Positions 38,306-49,767 of a stretch of DNA of 64,000 nucleotides are shown here, one piece after another (the first letter of the stretch is position 1; each line of letters begins with the position of its first letter). The notes beneath the pieces are model-generated. The model did no database searches and was not told the DNA's origin. It worked only from the letters and a program-made list of their open reading frames with translations. Source of the DNA: Endomicrobiales bacterium (lineage in GTDB: Bacteria > Elusimicrobiota > Endomicrobiia > Endomicrobiales > JAFGGC01); the NCBI GenBank assembly GCA_016930715.1, contig JAFGGC010000011.1:1-64000 (forward strand), written 5' to 3'. The position numbers and the translations under genes were made by a program.

Positions 38306-38311
38306 CGCGCG

Positions 38312-39019
38312 TCACTCCTTGTCGTATTTCCTTAACTGCTTGAGAAGCACGGCAAAATCCTTCGGCAGTGGCGATTTTATCCCTATGTCTTTTCCTCCCG
38401 GGCCCGATTGAATCGTCAGCTCGGACGCGTGGAGCGTGAGCCGCGAAATCAGGGGTTTTTCGGTCTCCGCGCCCTTGTAGCCGCGCTTGATAGAAGAAAG
38501 CAGTATGGCATCCCTTGAACGATATTCGGGATCGACCGCCAGGGGATGGCCTATCGACCTGAAATGCACGCGTATCTGGTGTCTCCTGCCCGTCAGCGGC
38601 CTTGCTTCAACAAGAGTGAAGTCCCTGAACTTTTCGATAACCGAGAATTCCGTGATCGACGGTTTCCCTGCAGCATCGGTATTCACTTTCCGCGCCTCTA
38701 CCAGTATCGGGGTATCTATTATTCCGGAATCGTCCGTCAACACGCCGCTCAAAAGGGCCAGGTACTTCTTTTTTACCCTGCCTTCCTGGAAGTCCATGCT
38801 CAATGCCCTGTGCGCGGCCTCGTTTTTGGCGAAAACAACGACCCCTGAAGTGTCCCTGTCTATCCTGTGAACGACCAAGAGCTTTCCGCCTGCCTCGGCA
38901 GAAACTATGCCGGCAAGAGTTTCGGACCGCGCCGTGTACTGGTCGGGTATCACCAGCATCCCAGGAGGCTTGTCGAAGGCTATGATATCGGTGTTTTCAA
39001 ATAGAACTGGGATTTTCAT
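38312..39019 (-). CDS. RluA-family pseudouridine synthase
   Basis: VVHRIDRDTSGVVVFAKN, RPLTGRRHQIRVHFRSIGHPL; start set at MKIPVLFENTD. Confidence 0.9.
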   Translation of the reverse strand: MKIPVLFENTDIIAFDKPPGMLVIPDQYTARSETLAGIVSAEAGGKLLVVHRIDRDTSGVVVFAKNEAAHRALSMDFQEGRVKKKYLALLSGVLTDDSGIIDTPILVEARKVNTDAAGKPSITEFSVIEKFRDFTLVEARPLTGRRHQIRVHFRSIGHPLAVDPEYRSRDAILLSSIKRGYKGAETEKPLISRLTLHASELTIQSGPGGKDIGIKSPLPKDFAVLLKQLRKYDKE

Positions 39020-39173
39020 TATTCTCGTATTCACCCGCCTGCGATAAGCGTCCGCCACTGGACCAATGGCGGACATCTGCGTCGGGTAATCCTCAGCACC
39101 TTCTCTAATCTTTCGCTGATATGGCACAATGATATTTATATATCGAATACTATTTGTGCTCGATAATGACGGC

Positions 39174-40964
39174 TTAAAAGTACCAGCTTTTGAGCCACTT
39201 GAACTGTTCTATGTAAAAGGTACGCACCAGCATTCCCGATATCACGGGATAAAAGACTATGAAAAGGAACTCAACGATGCCCAAATAGAATATTGAAAGG
39301 TTCCTGAACCTGGGGTATGTTTCCGAAAACCATTTCATCACGTACACTATGGCGAATATGCAGAAGGGTATCGCCGGGTAAAAATAGTATATGAACGCCG
39401 GCCGGTTGTGGGCGAATATCCACGGTATGTAGGTGAACCCCAGGACCGTCAGCAGCGCCGCGATCTTTTCTTCGCGCCTCTTGAAAGCGAGGTACACGGC
39501 GAGCGGAACGGCGGCTATGGACACCCACCAGACCGCCGGGTTTCCCATTATGAATATCACGGACTGCCTTCCGGGATGCAGGTAGTCCTGGGCGCTCCTG
39601 TAGAGAAGGAGCGGTTTCGTCATAAGAGGCCACTGCCACCAAGTCGAACAGTAGCCGTGAAAGACAGAGAGGTTCGCGTGGTACTTCAGTATGTTCCACT
39701 GAGACTTGACGACGTTCATTATCGTGTGGCCGGCGTCCGGCATCGCGATGTACGGGGCGTAAGCGAGCAAATAAACCGCCGCAGGTATCAAAGTGAATGA
39801 ACTTATTAAAAATGCCGCGCGCCTTAAAAGAAGCGTTCCGGCGGTTTTCTTCTGTTTTTCGTCAGCCGGGTCAAGTTTCCCTACGTGTTCGATGTATCCG
39901 CTTATGTCCTTGACGAGTATGACCGCCGCGAATCCTGCCGCCGTCAGGACCGCGGACCACTTGATCGATACGGCGCAGCCGAAAAAGAAGGCGGCACAGA
40001 AAAGGAGCCAGGGATTTTTAGCGCGGCCGGCGTAGCTGAAATCCCCCTCAAAATAAAGATAGAGGAGATACGACATCAAGACCAGGAAAAAAACGAGATA
40101 CACGTCCAGAAGCCCGGTCCTTGAATGCGTGAAGTTCATAAAATCGAACATCATGAGGTAGGCCGCCGAGAACGCGTAAAAAGTGTTGGCGAATATCCGC
40201 TTGGCGAACACGTACATCAAAAGAATTATGGAAACGCCGAACAGAACACCCATTATCCTCCACCCGAAGGGTGTCATCCCGAATACAATGATACCCGGCG
40301 CTATCAGCAGTTTCCCGAGGGGAGGGTGCATCCAGTTTGTCGGCTCTTTTTTCCGCAGGTACTCGTAGGCGGTCCTCGGGTAGTAGACCTCGTCGAATAT
40401 GGTGCCGGACTGGAAGAAAGGGTAGTTCTTGTAGAGGGCGTATTCTTCGTCGAAAAGGTTCTTCAGGGGCCCTGATTTCTCTAGCGTGGCGGTTTTATCC
40501 TCTATGTAGAAATCCCTTATGGGCTTTTTAGTGCCGAAGTCGAAGAAAACTATTTCGTTTACGGCCGCGCCCGGAAGGTGGATGTTGACCTTGAGCCTAG
40601 AGAGTTTTTTGTGGGCCGATACCGCGTCCCACCTGCATATGCTGGGCGCTTTTATTTCCATCTGGTCTATCTTCTTGAAGTCTCCCTTCCCGGCCGGATA
40701 ATAGAAACTCACCTTGGCGTCGCCCTTTGAAACGCCCCAGTAAAGGTATATAGTGCTCAACTGCACCTGCCTGCCGAAATTCACGGTGAATGTCTCGTCG
40801 TAACGGTCCGTGATTATGCCCGTCTTGGGGACTATGGTTGTCCCGAGGTTGTAAAGGCAGATCAGCAGGTAGACGAAGGTCATAGCCGTGACGGTGAGCC
40901 AGTCCCTGTGCTCCATCAGGCCGGTTTTTGCGGGAATCAGCGGTTTGTCGGGAGTTCTTTTCAT
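39174..40964 (-). CDS. PMT/GT39-type (protein O-mannosyltransferase-like) glycosyltransferase with inserted extracytoplasmic domain
   Basis: FDEVYYPRTAYEYLRKKEPTNWMHPPLGKLLIAPGIIVFGMTPFGWRIMGVLFG; multiple TM segments. Confidence 0.85.
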   Translation of the reverse strand: MKRTPDKPLIPAKTGLMEHRDWLTVTAMTFVYLLICLYNLGTTIVPKTGIITDRYDETFTVNFGRQVQLSTIYLYWGVSKGDAKVSFYYPAGKGDFKKIDQMEIKAPSICRWDAVSAHKKLSRLKVNIHLPGAAVNEIVFFDFGTKKPIRDFYIEDKTATLEKSGPLKNLFDEEYALYKNYPFFQSGTIFDEVYYPRTAYEYLRKKEPTNWMHPPLGKLLIAPGIIVFGMTPFGWRIMGVLFGVSIILLMYVFAKRIFANTFYAFSAAYLMMFDFMNFTHSRTGLLDVYLVFFLVLMSYLLYLYFEGDFSYAGRAKNPWLLFCAAFFFGCAVSIKWSAVLTAAGFAAVILVKDISGYIEHVGKLDPADEKQKKTAGTLLLRRAAFLISSFTLIPAAVYLLAYAPYIAMPDAGHTIMNVVKSQWNILKYHANLSVFHGYCSTWWQWPLMTKPLLLYRSAQDYLHPGRQSVIFIMGNPAVWWVSIAAVPLAVYLAFKRREEKIAALLTVLGFTYIPWIFAHNRPAFIYYFYPAIPFCIFAIVYVMKWFSETYPRFRNLSIFYLGIVEFLFIVFYPVISGMLVRTFYIEQFKWLKSWYF

Positions 40965-40965
40965 T

Positions 40966-43409
<2,444 letters not shown>

Positions 43410-43523
43410 AAATTACAATGATCCTTGAATGATAACCTGTATTGTATTCCAGTGTCTTAAATCTGATTAATTTTACAAGACTTTTTGCCGATTGTCAATA
43501 ACACCGGCGGCCTTCCTGGAGTT

Positions 43524-45035
43524 TCAGGCCATACCGTTCCTTATTTCAAGCGAATCCTTTATTGTTTTTAAAGTCTTTTCGGAAGTTCCCATCCCCATCT
43601 TTATGAGATAGGCGGCGATAGAGAGGTTGGCCCTGACCCTGAAAAACTCGATTCTTTCCGGCGCGGGACCGCCGCGGACTGCGCCAGCGGCCTCCGCGTA
43701 AGCGTCAAGAAATGTCTTTTCGCCGTATTGTCTGAGTATACCGCCGCTGTCGCGGAACTGGCTGGCAAACTGCGAAATGAAATATCCCACGTCGAATTCC
43801 GGCAGGAACGAAAGCGAACTGCTGAAATCTATTACTGAAGCGTAAACCGTCGCCGGGTCGTGGGCGAGCTCCTGGCCTATTATGATATTCTTAGGGTGGA
43901 AATCCCCGTGGACGAGAACGAAACCGGCGGCATCCGTTTTGAAAAGCTCCCGTTCGTAAGAACGCGTGAATTCTATCAGGCTTCTGAAATCACGCGCGAG
44001 TTCCGCTGGCAGGTGCTCGGCCGCGTTTGAATAAGACGAAAAACGTTTTTCTTCCCTCGCTTCCGTTTCCGCGGCGCTTCCGGGCCTTATCCTGAGGCCG
44101 TGTAGTTTGGCGAGCCACTGCGCCGCCATCTCGATGTACTTTATGCCAGCGGATCGGTTGACCCTCTGCAGAACCTCGAAAAGGCTCTTGCCCCTCTGGC
44201 CTTCTTCTATTATCAGGCGTTCGTCTTCATTGATGTCGATCACGGCCGGAACCCTGAATTGCCGCTTTGAGAATCCCTTTTTTTCCAGGGTCTCCATCGT
44301 CCGAACGGCCCTTACCGCCTTCTTCCATTTCCTTTCATTTGAGATATTCCTTACTATTATTCTCTGCCTTGTTTCATCCTCCCCTTTGGGTCCGAGCGTT
44401 ATTTCCGTTACAACGGAATTTCCGCCGGCCTTCGGCACTTCCTTGTAGAAAGGCCTGCAGCGGCCTTCGCGTATCTCAAGGGCTAGTTCTTCGACGGTTT
44501 TCACGTTGTGGTCGAAATGCGTCGGTATTACCCCAACCATTTTATCCGTGTGGGTGTCGCTGCCGGAAACCGCGGTGAATTTCATCTCGTGCCACAGCTT
44601 CAGGCCGGCATAGTTTTCCTTTGCCGTGTGGTTGAGCGAGAATATCTCGACCGCATCGAGCCCCCTTGAACTGAATTTCGCTTTGTCGGGCAGGCTGCCG
44701 TTCCTGAAGGGGTGCGCCCATACCGTCGCGCAGTCCGGGTACATTGCCTTTATACGCGAAACGCTTGTCCCTTTTTTTACGGGTTTGCCCGCGCCTATTA
44801 CTACGACGTGGCCGAGATCGGTCTCGATCTCCTGCGCAGCGAAAATAAGGAAATGCCTTTCGGCCCCGGCTTCGAGCCTTAAGGCCTCGATCTCTTCTTC
44901 CGTCCAGAGATAGTGATGCTCGCTCAAGACCAGCCCCTGGAGCCCTTTGCTGACGCATTGCGTCACGAGGGTGACAGGGTCTATCTTGCTGCACGCGGAG
45001 TGTTTGGTCGTATGGGCGTGAAGCTCGATGAGCAT
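43524..45035 (-). CDS. PHP-domain phosphoesterase fused to APH-like phosphotransferase
   Basis: PHP motifs HAHTTKHS, SEHH, WAHPF, SGSDTHTDKMVG; kinase motifs FVLVHGDFHPKNIIIG and VIDFSSS in one 503-aa ORF. Confidence 0.85.
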   Translation of the reverse strand: MLIELHAHTTKHSACSKIDPVTLVTQCVSKGLQGLVLSEHHYLWTEEEIEALRLEAGAERHFLIFAAQEIETDLGHVVVIGAGKPVKKGTSVSRIKAMYPDCATVWAHPFRNGSLPDKAKFSSRGLDAVEIFSLNHTAKENYAGLKLWHEMKFTAVSGSDTHTDKMVGVIPTHFDHNVKTVEELALEIREGRCRPFYKEVPKAGGNSVVTEITLGPKGEDETRQRIIVRNISNERKWKKAVRAVRTMETLEKKGFSKRQFRVPAVIDINEDERLIIEEGQRGKSLFEVLQRVNRSAGIKYIEMAAQWLAKLHGLRIRPGSAAETEAREEKRFSSYSNAAEHLPAELARDFRSLIEFTRSYERELFKTDAAGFVLVHGDFHPKNIIIGQELAHDPATVYASVIDFSSSLSFLPEFDVGYFISQFASQFRDSGGILRQYGEKTFLDAYAEAAGAVRGGPAPERIEFFRVRANLSIAAYLIKMGMGTSEKTLKTIKDSLEIRNGMA

Positions 45036-45503
45036 TTATTTTACTTTTGAGTATAGATTGACCATCTCGATTGCCGTCATAGCCGCGTCGGCGCCCTTGT
45101 TGCCGGCCTTCGTGCCCGCCCGTTCCACCGCCTGCTCTATGGAATCGGTCGTGAGAACGCCGAATACCACCGGCACGCTCGATTCAAAACCCGCCATCGC
45201 CACGCCCTTCGAAACTTCCGCCGCTACGTAGTCAAAATGAGGAGTGTCGCCTTTTATGACGCATCCCAGGCAGACCACCGCGTCGTATTTCTTGTTCCGG
45301 GCCAGCCTTTTTGCCATTACGGGTATCTCGAACGCTCCCGGTACCCAGACCGCCTCGATGTCCGCCTCGTTTGCCCCGTGGCGGACAAGGGCGTCCACGG
45401 CGCCGTCCACGAGTTTTGAGGTGATGAACTCGTTAAACCTTGAGACCACCAGGGCGAACTTGGCGCCCTGGGCGTTAAGCTTCCCTTCGATTACTTTCAC
45501 CAT
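45036..45503 (-). CDS. ribH: 6,7-dimethyl-8-ribityllumazine synthase
   Basis: [53 protein letters not shown]. Confidence 0.96.
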   Translation of the reverse strand: MVKVIEGKLNAQGAKFALVVSRFNEFITSKLVDGAVDALVRHGANEADIEAVWVPGAFEIPVMAKRLARNKKYDAVVCLGCVIKGDTPHFDYVAAEVSKGVAMAGFESSVPVVFGVLTTDSIEQAVERAGTKAGNKGADAAMTAIEMVNLYSKVK

Positions 45504-45598
45504 TTTTTCCTCCTTTTTTATTCAAATTTGCGAATTAGACAATCAACGAATTGGTTTCCTGCAAATTCTCCAATTCGCCAGCCAGCAAATCCGCGATT

Positions 45599-46807
45599 TT
45601 AGATGTTCAAAAGATGCCCCATTTTTTCCTTTTTAGTCTTGAGGTAGTTCCTGTTGGACAGGCCCGGGTGTATCTCTATCGGGACCCTTCCGGTTATCTT
45701 GAGCCCGTAACCCTCAAGGCCTATCAGCTTCTTCGGGTTGTTCGTTATGAGCTTTATTGAAGAAAGGCCCAGGTCCGAAAGTATCTGCGCCCCAATGCCG
45801 TAATCACGCAGGTCCGGGGCAAAACCCAGGGCTATGTTGGCTTCCACCGTGTCAAGGCCGTTTTCCTGGAGGTTGTAGGCGTGGAGCTTGTTCGCAAGTC
45901 CTATTCCCCTTCCCTCCTGGTGCATGTACAGGACGACGCCGAGGCCCCGCTTTGATATCATCCTCATCGCCTCCTCCAGCTGTTCCCCGCAGTCGCATCT
46001 CAACGAGTGGAATATGTCGCCGGTCACGCAGGATGAGTGCACCCTCACAAGGACGTTTTTTTTGCCGGCGACGTCACCCTTGACGAGCGCCAGGTGGTGT
46101 TCGAGAGTCACCTTGTCTTCATAGAGAGAAAGCTGGAAATCGCCGTAGCGCGTCGGGAGCTCCACCGTGACCGCGCGCTTTATGAGTTTTTCGGTGGACC
46201 TGCGGTACTTGATGAGGTCCGCTATGGTTATCATCTTTATGGAATGCCTGCGGGCGAACCTCTTTAGCTCCGGCAGGCGAGACATCGTGCCGTCTTCGTG
46301 CATAATCTCGCATATCACTCCCGCGGGGTATAGTCCGGCGAGCCTTGCCAGGTCAACGGCCGCTTCCGTGTGCCCGCTCCTCACCAGAACCCCGCCTTCC
46401 CTGTACCTTAGGGGGAACACGTGGCCTGGTTTTAAAAGATCCGCGGGTTTCGTCCTTTTATCAATCAGGGCTTTTACCGTTTTCGACCGGTCGTGGGCCG
46501 ATATGCCCGTGGTAGTTCCGTGCCTGAAGTCCACGGAAACCGTGAAAGCGGCTTCCTTCGCTTCGTGGGGGTTTGAGACCATCTGCTCTATGCCGAGCTC
46601 GTCGAGCCGCTCGCCCGTCATCGGGAGGCAAATGAGCCCCCTGCCGTACTTTGCCATGAAATTGACCGCTTCCGGGGTCACTTTCTGGGCCGCGCATACG
46701 AGGTCGCCCTCGTTCTCCCTTGACGGGTCGTCAACCACTATTATTACCCTGCCCTTTCTTATGTCTTCAACAGCTTCGGGAATGCTCGAGAACTTGAATT
46801 TCTTCAT
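45599..46807 (-). CDS. ribBA: Bifunctional DHBP synthase/GTP cyclohydrolase II
   Basis: VVDDPSRENEGDLVCAAQ (RibB); VRVHSSCVTGDIFHSLRCDCGEQL (RibA). Confidence 0.96.
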   Translation of the reverse strand: MKKFKFSSIPEAVEDIRKGRVIIVVDDPSRENEGDLVCAAQKVTPEAVNFMAKYGRGLICLPMTGERLDELGIEQMVSNPHEAKEAAFTVSVDFRHGTTTGISAHDRSKTVKALIDKRTKPADLLKPGHVFPLRYREGGVLVRSGHTEAAVDLARLAGLYPAGVICEIMHEDGTMSRLPELKRFARRHSIKMITIADLIKYRRSTEKLIKRAVTVELPTRYGDFQLSLYEDKVTLEHHLALVKGDVAGKKNVLVRVHSSCVTGDIFHSLRCDCGEQLEEAMRMISKRGLGVVLYMHQEGRGIGLANKLHAYNLQENGLDTVEANIALGFAPDLRDYGIGAQILSDLGLSSIKLITNNPKKLIGLEGYGLKITGRVPIEIHPGLSNRNYLKTKKEKMGHLLNI

Positions 46808-46819
46808 AAGGATGTCCTT

Positions 46820-47455
46820 TTATTCGATGAAACCAGAGTCAAACAGCAACTTTTTCAGGTTTCCGTCATTTACGGATGATTTTTTAGCCTTATCGGCGTA
46901 TTTGGCGGCCATGTCCGCCTCTAGGTTGACGTACGAACCGGTTTTCTTGTGTTTCAGGTTGGTGCTGTCGAAAGTATGCGGTATCACGCTGGCCTCGAAA
47001 GAAGCGCCGTCCAGTTTCGACACGGTCAGACTTATTCCGTCCACGGCTATTGAGCCCTTCAAAACCACGTACCCGGCTATGGTTTCGGGCAGGCTGAACC
47101 TGAAAGCGTGGAAACCGCCGTTCTTCTTGGCCGAAAGGACCTTGGCAACGCAGTCGACGTGGCCGCTCACCATGTGACCCCCCATCCTGTCGCCGAGCTT
47201 CAGCGCCCTCTCCAGGTTCACGCGCCCACCTTTTTTCAAGCCAGAAAGGGTGGTACGGCTTGAGGTTTCGGGGCTGAAATCGAATTCAATTAGGCTTCCG
47301 CCTGTCTCCCGCGTGATGCCGGTCACGGTGAGGCATACGCCGTCCACAGCTATGCTCTCCCCCGGCCCAATGTCTTCAAAATGGGTCCTTATTCCAAGTG
47401 TTACTGTTCCACGCGATACAATTGTCCCGCAATCCTCTATGAGGCCCGTGAACAT
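46820..47455 (-). CDS. ribE: Riboflavin synthase alpha chain
   Basis: MFTGLIEDCGTI; SIAVDGVCLTV; GGHMVSGHVDCVAKV. Confidence 0.96.
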   Translation of the reverse strand: MFTGLIEDCGTIVSRGTVTLGIRTHFEDIGPGESIAVDGVCLTVTGITRETGGSLIEFDFSPETSSRTTLSGLKKGGRVNLERALKLGDRMGGHMVSGHVDCVAKVLSAKKNGGFHAFRFSLPETIAGYVVLKGSIAVDGISLTVSKLDGASFEASVIPHTFDSTNLKHKKTGSYVNLEADMAAKYADKAKKSSVNDGNLKKLLFDSGFIE

Positions 47456-47456
47456 A

Positions 47457-48542
47457 TTATCCCCTTACCCTTCCCTTTATCAAAATGTCCGGCCCGATCT
47501 TCCTGACCGAGATATCGAACACACTGAAGGCCTTTGAAATCCTTGATATTCCGGGACCCTCTACAGGCGTTTTGGCTTCCCTTCCGCCGACTATCTTGGG
47601 CGCTACAAAGAACATCACCTCATCAACGGTCCCGGAGGCGATTGCTTCATACGATGTCATACCGCCGCCTTCTATTAATATCCTATCAAGGCCTATTTTG
47701 TTAAGTTTATTGATAATATACTTGAACGATATTTTCGCTGTTCCCGGCACTTCAACGGCATAGACCTTTCTCTTCTTCAAGGTCTCAAGTTTTGCTTTAA
47801 GTCTGCTCTTTCTATGGATTATAACCGTGGGGGCCTTTTCATTTAGTATTTTAGAACTCAAAGGTATCCTCAACCCGGGGTCTATGACAACCCTGACCGG
47901 GTTCCTGCCCCTGCCGTGAGCTGTAAGCTCGGGGTCGTCCGCCAGAACGGTGTTGATCCCTACTAGCACGGCGTCAACCTGCCCCCTCAAATCATGGCCC
48001 AACGACCTTGCTTCTTCTGACGTTATCCACTTCGAGTCCCCCGTATATGTAGCTATCTTGCCGTCAAGCGTCATCGCAGATTTCAATATGACCCGTGTTG
48101 GCTTCAATCTGCCTTGATGGTAGTAATCACGGTTTAGTGATATTGATTCTTTTTTCAATATGTTTTTTGTTATTTCAATACCTTTTTTGGCAAGAAATCC
48201 CCCTCCGCCATTCATTGAACGTTTCTTTCTGTCGTTTGATGCGTAAACCACTCGTTTTATACCTGCTTTGACTATGGCGTGCGTGCAGGGCGGTGTCTTT
48301 CCCCGGTGGTTACAGGGTTCAAGCGTCACATACAGGACAGCGCCTTTCGAGGCCGGGCCGGCCGCCTTGATGGCGTTGATTTCGGCGTGGGGCCCTCCGA
48401 AATACCCGTGGTACCCCCTTCCGACTATCCTTCCGTTTCTGACAACGACCGCCCCTACCCTGGGGTTCGGGAATACCTTGCTGCCACCTCTTTTGGCAAG
48501 GTTAATGGCAATCCTCATGAATTTTAAGTCTTTTTTATGCAT
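47457..48542 (-). CDS. ribD: Bifunctional pyrimidine deaminase/reductase
   Basis: GPHAEINAIK, TLEPCNHRGKTPPC, C-terminal reductase domain. Confidence 0.95.
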   Translation of the reverse strand: MHKKDLKFMRIAINLAKRGGSKVFPNPRVGAVVVRNGRIVGRGYHGYFGGPHAEINAIKAAGPASKGAVLYVTLEPCNHRGKTPPCTHAIVKAGIKRVVYASNDRKKRSMNGGGGFLAKKGIEITKNILKKESISLNRDYYHQGRLKPTRVILKSAMTLDGKIATYTGDSKWITSEEARSLGHDLRGQVDAVLVGINTVLADDPELTAHGRGRNPVRVVIDPGLRIPLSSKILNEKAPTVIIHRKSRLKAKLETLKKRKVYAVEVPGTAKISFKYIINKLNKIGLDRILIEGGGMTSYEAIASGTVDEVMFFVAPKIVGGREAKTPVEGPGISRISKAFSVFDISVRKIGPDILIKGRVRG

Positions 48543-48590
48543 ATTTTTTGTACCCGCCTCATCTGCGGGTTATTCTGCCTCAGGCAGTAT

Positions 48591-48625
48591 AAAAAAAACC
48601 CTGGAGAATATGATATTCTCCGGGG
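48591..48625 (-). terminator. Intrinsic terminator in ribD leader
   Basis: Minus strand CCCCGGAGAATATCATATTCTCCAGGG followed by TTTTTTTT. Confidence 0.9.
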
Positions 48626-48644
48626 TCAAAATGCCGTGCTTCCG

Positions 48645-48837
48645 TATTCTTCTACCATCCGGACTTCCCTCGGCCTCTTGAAGGCCTATGGGTTACCGTC
48701 GGCACCCGAGTTTCACGGGTTCAGTCCCGCCTCTGGCGGGAGTCGCAGGCTTTCCTTAGATTCGGTGGTTCGATTCACTCACCACCGCACTTGAGGGTTC
48801 ACTGCCGATAGGGATTTTCACCCTTCCCCGAAGAATA
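48645..48837 (-). promoter_or_regulatory. FMN riboswitch (RFN element)
   Basis: Minus strand TATTCTTCGGGGAAGGGTGAAAATCCCTATCGGCAGTGA...AAGCCTGCGA...GTGCCGACGGTAACCC...AAGTCCGGATGGTAGAAGAATA, upstream of ribD. Confidence 0.93.
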
Positions 48838-48843
48838 TAAGCT

Positions 48844-48872
48844 ATTTAAACAAAAAAGAGCGTTTTTGTCAA
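48844..48872 (-). promoter_or_regulatory. Candidate rib operon promoter TTGACA-N17-TTAAAT
   Basis: TTGACA at 48872-48867, 17-nt spacer, TTAAAT at 48849-48844, just upstream of the riboswitch. Confidence 0.7.
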
Positions 48873-48882
48873 CAGAAGGGGT

Positions 48883-49755
48883 TTAATCTTCGCCCTGCAG
48901 GGTTATGATAAGCGACGCGTGCGTCGCGAATATCTTCAGCGCTTCAAGGTCGGCGTTGTTGAATTTGACGTCATTTTTGCCAGACAGCCTGCTCAAGACC
49001 ACAACGCCTGTCAGGGCTTCGTGTTTTGTGAAAGGCACGATTAGAGAACTGGATATGTCCGGCCTTATTTTTATCCCTTTAAGCTGAGCTACTTCGCCGA
49101 GGTCTCCGTTTACTATCATCGCCTGTTTTTTCTGGATCATCAGCTTGGTGACGCCCTGCTCGAGCGATTCCAGGTAGGCTTTGTCAATGTTGAACCCTTT
49201 TTCCGAGGCGAGTTTGAGCACGCCCCTGCTGGAAACGTATTCGGCGACAAACCCGGCGTTCGCCTTAAGGGCCGAGAAAGCCCTGTCAAAAACGAATTTC
49301 AGCAACTCCGGCTTGGACCGCGAACTCTGGAGCTCGGTCGCCAGCTGGTAAAGGTACGCGGTCTCTGTGAATATGTTCTCCTTGCGCTTCAGCACCGAGA
49401 ACTCGATGGCCTTTTTGACCGAAGCGCTTAGTTCCGTCACGTTAAAGGGCTTGACGATGTAGTCGAAAGCCCCGAGCTTGAGCGTCTCTATGGCCGCTTC
49501 GATGGTGGCCTCGGCCGTTATTATGACCACCTCCATCAGCGGATAGCTCTTCTTGATGTTCTTGAGCAGTTCGAAGCCGTCCATCTGGGGCATCCTCAGG
49601 TCGATGAGGGCCAGGTCAAAGGATTCCTTCTGCATCAGCTCCAGGGCCTCTTCCCCGTTGGGAGCCGTCACCACCTTGTACCCCCTCTTGGTGAGTATAC
49701 GCCTGCAGATTTCCAGAATGCCCTGTTCGTCGTCAACTACTAAAACCTTTTCCAT
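48883..49755 (-). CDS. Response regulator: REC domain plus GAF-like output domain
   Basis: VLVVDDEQGILEICRRIL, DLALIDLRMPQ, YIVKPF; C-terminal GAF-like segment. Confidence 0.85.
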   Translation of the reverse strand: MEKVLVVDDEQGILEICRRILTKRGYKVVTAPNGEEALELMQKESFDLALIDLRMPQMDGFELLKNIKKSYPLMEVVIITAEATIEAAIETLKLGAFDYIVKPFNVTELSASVKKAIEFSVLKRKENIFTETAYLYQLATELQSSRSKPELLKFVFDRAFSALKANAGFVAEYVSSRGVLKLASEKGFNIDKAYLESLEQGVTKLMIQKKQAMIVNGDLGEVAQLKGIKIRPDISSSLIVPFTKHEALTGVVVLSRLSGKNDVKFNNADLEALKIFATHASLIITLQGED

Positions 49756-49767
49756 TTTGTTTTCACC

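Noticed and set aside
46167-47177. 336-aa plus-strand ORF
   Set aside because: Antisense to ribBA and ribE, both unambiguous by motif.
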